Of a stretch of DNA of 6,509 nucleotides, positions 6,048 through 6,509 are shown piece by piece; within the stretch, counting starts at the first letter, position 1, and every line of letters begins with the position of its first letter. The notes beneath the pieces were generated by a model. It was not told the origin of the DNA. It did no database searches and worked only from the letters and a program-made list of their open reading frames with translations. Origin of the DNA: Gammaproteobacteria bacterium (GTDB lineage: Bacteria; Pseudomonadota; Gammaproteobacteria; Pseudomonadales; Pseudohongiellaceae); assembly GCA_016762975.1 (NCBI GenBank), contig JAESUV010000159.1:1-6509 (forward strand), given 5' to 3'. The position numbers and the translations under genes are program-made.

Positions 6048-6509
6048 ATGCCAACCAGTAATCACATTCAGTACCGCTGTGCTAGCGGTGTACAGGTTCG
6101 TCGTCTGACTTCGCAGCTGGACTATGCCTCGGCCATCGATCAGCTTGCGGACTCCTTAGATGAGTCGCCAGGGGTCTTGCTTGCGTCTAGCTTCGAATTC
6201 CCAGGCCGCTATACGCGTTGGGATATTGGCTTCGTTAATCCTCCGCTAAAGATAACTGGAAAGAATAGAAGTTTAGAGATCGCTGCTCTGAATGTGCGGG
6301 GAGAAATTCTTCTGCCTGAGGTTCACCGTGCATTGCAGAACTGTGCTGCCATTGCTTCGATGGATGCGACGCAGCAATCCATTCTAATTACAGTGAGTAA
6401 TGAGCCAGAAGAGTTTGCTGAAGAGATGCGCAGCAGAAAGGCGAGCCTCTTCTCCGTGCTTCGAGAAATTGTGTCGTGCTTTTCGAGCCCCAGTGACCCC
6501 TACCTAGGT
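6048..6509 (+). CDS. trpE: anthranilate synthase, TrpE(G)-type, N-terminal part (cut by window end)
   Basis: An open frame of 154 codons runs off the window without a stop. Anthranilate synthase converts chorismate and glutamine to anthranilate, the first step of tryptophan synthesis. The start ATG follows AAGAGGA at 7-base spacing. The visible part is the N-terminal TrpE domain. GVLLASSFEFPGRYTRWDIGFVNPP (about residues 42-66) strongly resembles the region of fused TrpE-TrpG enzymes (rhizobial TrpE(G)), which contributes to Trp feedback binding. LNVRGEILLPEV follows, and SDPYLG at the edge is where such proteins continue into their first core strand. If it is the fused type, about 570 more residues, including a glutamine amidotransferase domain, should follow; this cannot be seen here. 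Promoter, Trp leader peptide and attenuator-like stems all lie upstream, supporting the assignment. A non-fused TrpE or another chorismate-utilising enzyme is less likely. Confidence 0.85.
   Translation, partial: MPTSNHIQYRCASGVQVRRLTSQLDYASAIDQLADSLDESPGVLLASSFEFPGRYTRWDIGFVNPPLKITGKNRSLEIAALNVRGEILLPEVHRALQNCAAIASMDATQQSILITVSNEPEEFAEEMRSRKASLFSVLREIVSCFSSPSDPYLG

Overview
The window looks like chromosomal DNA of a Gram-negative proteobacterium. It has moderate GC, an E. coli-like sigma-70 promoter, Shine-Dalgarno sites, a large outer-membrane TonB-dependent receptor and two Sec-type signal peptides. The receptor type and the gene mix suggest a free-living, probably aquatic gammaproteobacterium. 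The anthranilate synthase at the right edge, with its leader peptide, resembles the alphaproteobacterial/rhizobial TrpE(G) arrangement, so the class assignment is an inference.

Left part (1-3610): a 139-base upstream region with a 28-bp dyad, then one 1136-residue TonB-dependent receptor on the + strand. It ends in a strong terminator that can work on both strands. Middle (3611-5629): a short spacer with an 18-bp tandem duplication, then a two-gene minus-strand unit. Its first gene is an exported beta-lactamase-fold serine hydrolase. The second is a small cytoplasmic 2OG-Fe(II) oxygenase-like protein whose ribosome-binding site overlaps the hydrolase stop codon. This unit converges on the receptor gene, and both sides share the terminator.

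Right part (5630-6509): a divergent control region leading to a tryptophan biosynthesis gene cut by the window end. It holds an AT-rich perfect palindrome, a TTGACA-N17-CATTAT promoter, and a 20-residue leader peptide (MNTRFYFWWPESTGSQENNP) whose ATG lies about where transcription should start. Mutually exclusive RNA pairings follow, and a hairpin covers the Shine-Dalgarno of the anthranilate synthase gene. None of these hairpins is followed by a U-tract, so regulation may act on translation rather than by classical transcription termination.

The leader/attenuator region is the most interesting part. The receptor substrate and the substrates of the hydrolase and oxygenase cannot be read from the sequence. 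No tRNA, rRNA, CRISPR array or insertion sequence was seen.
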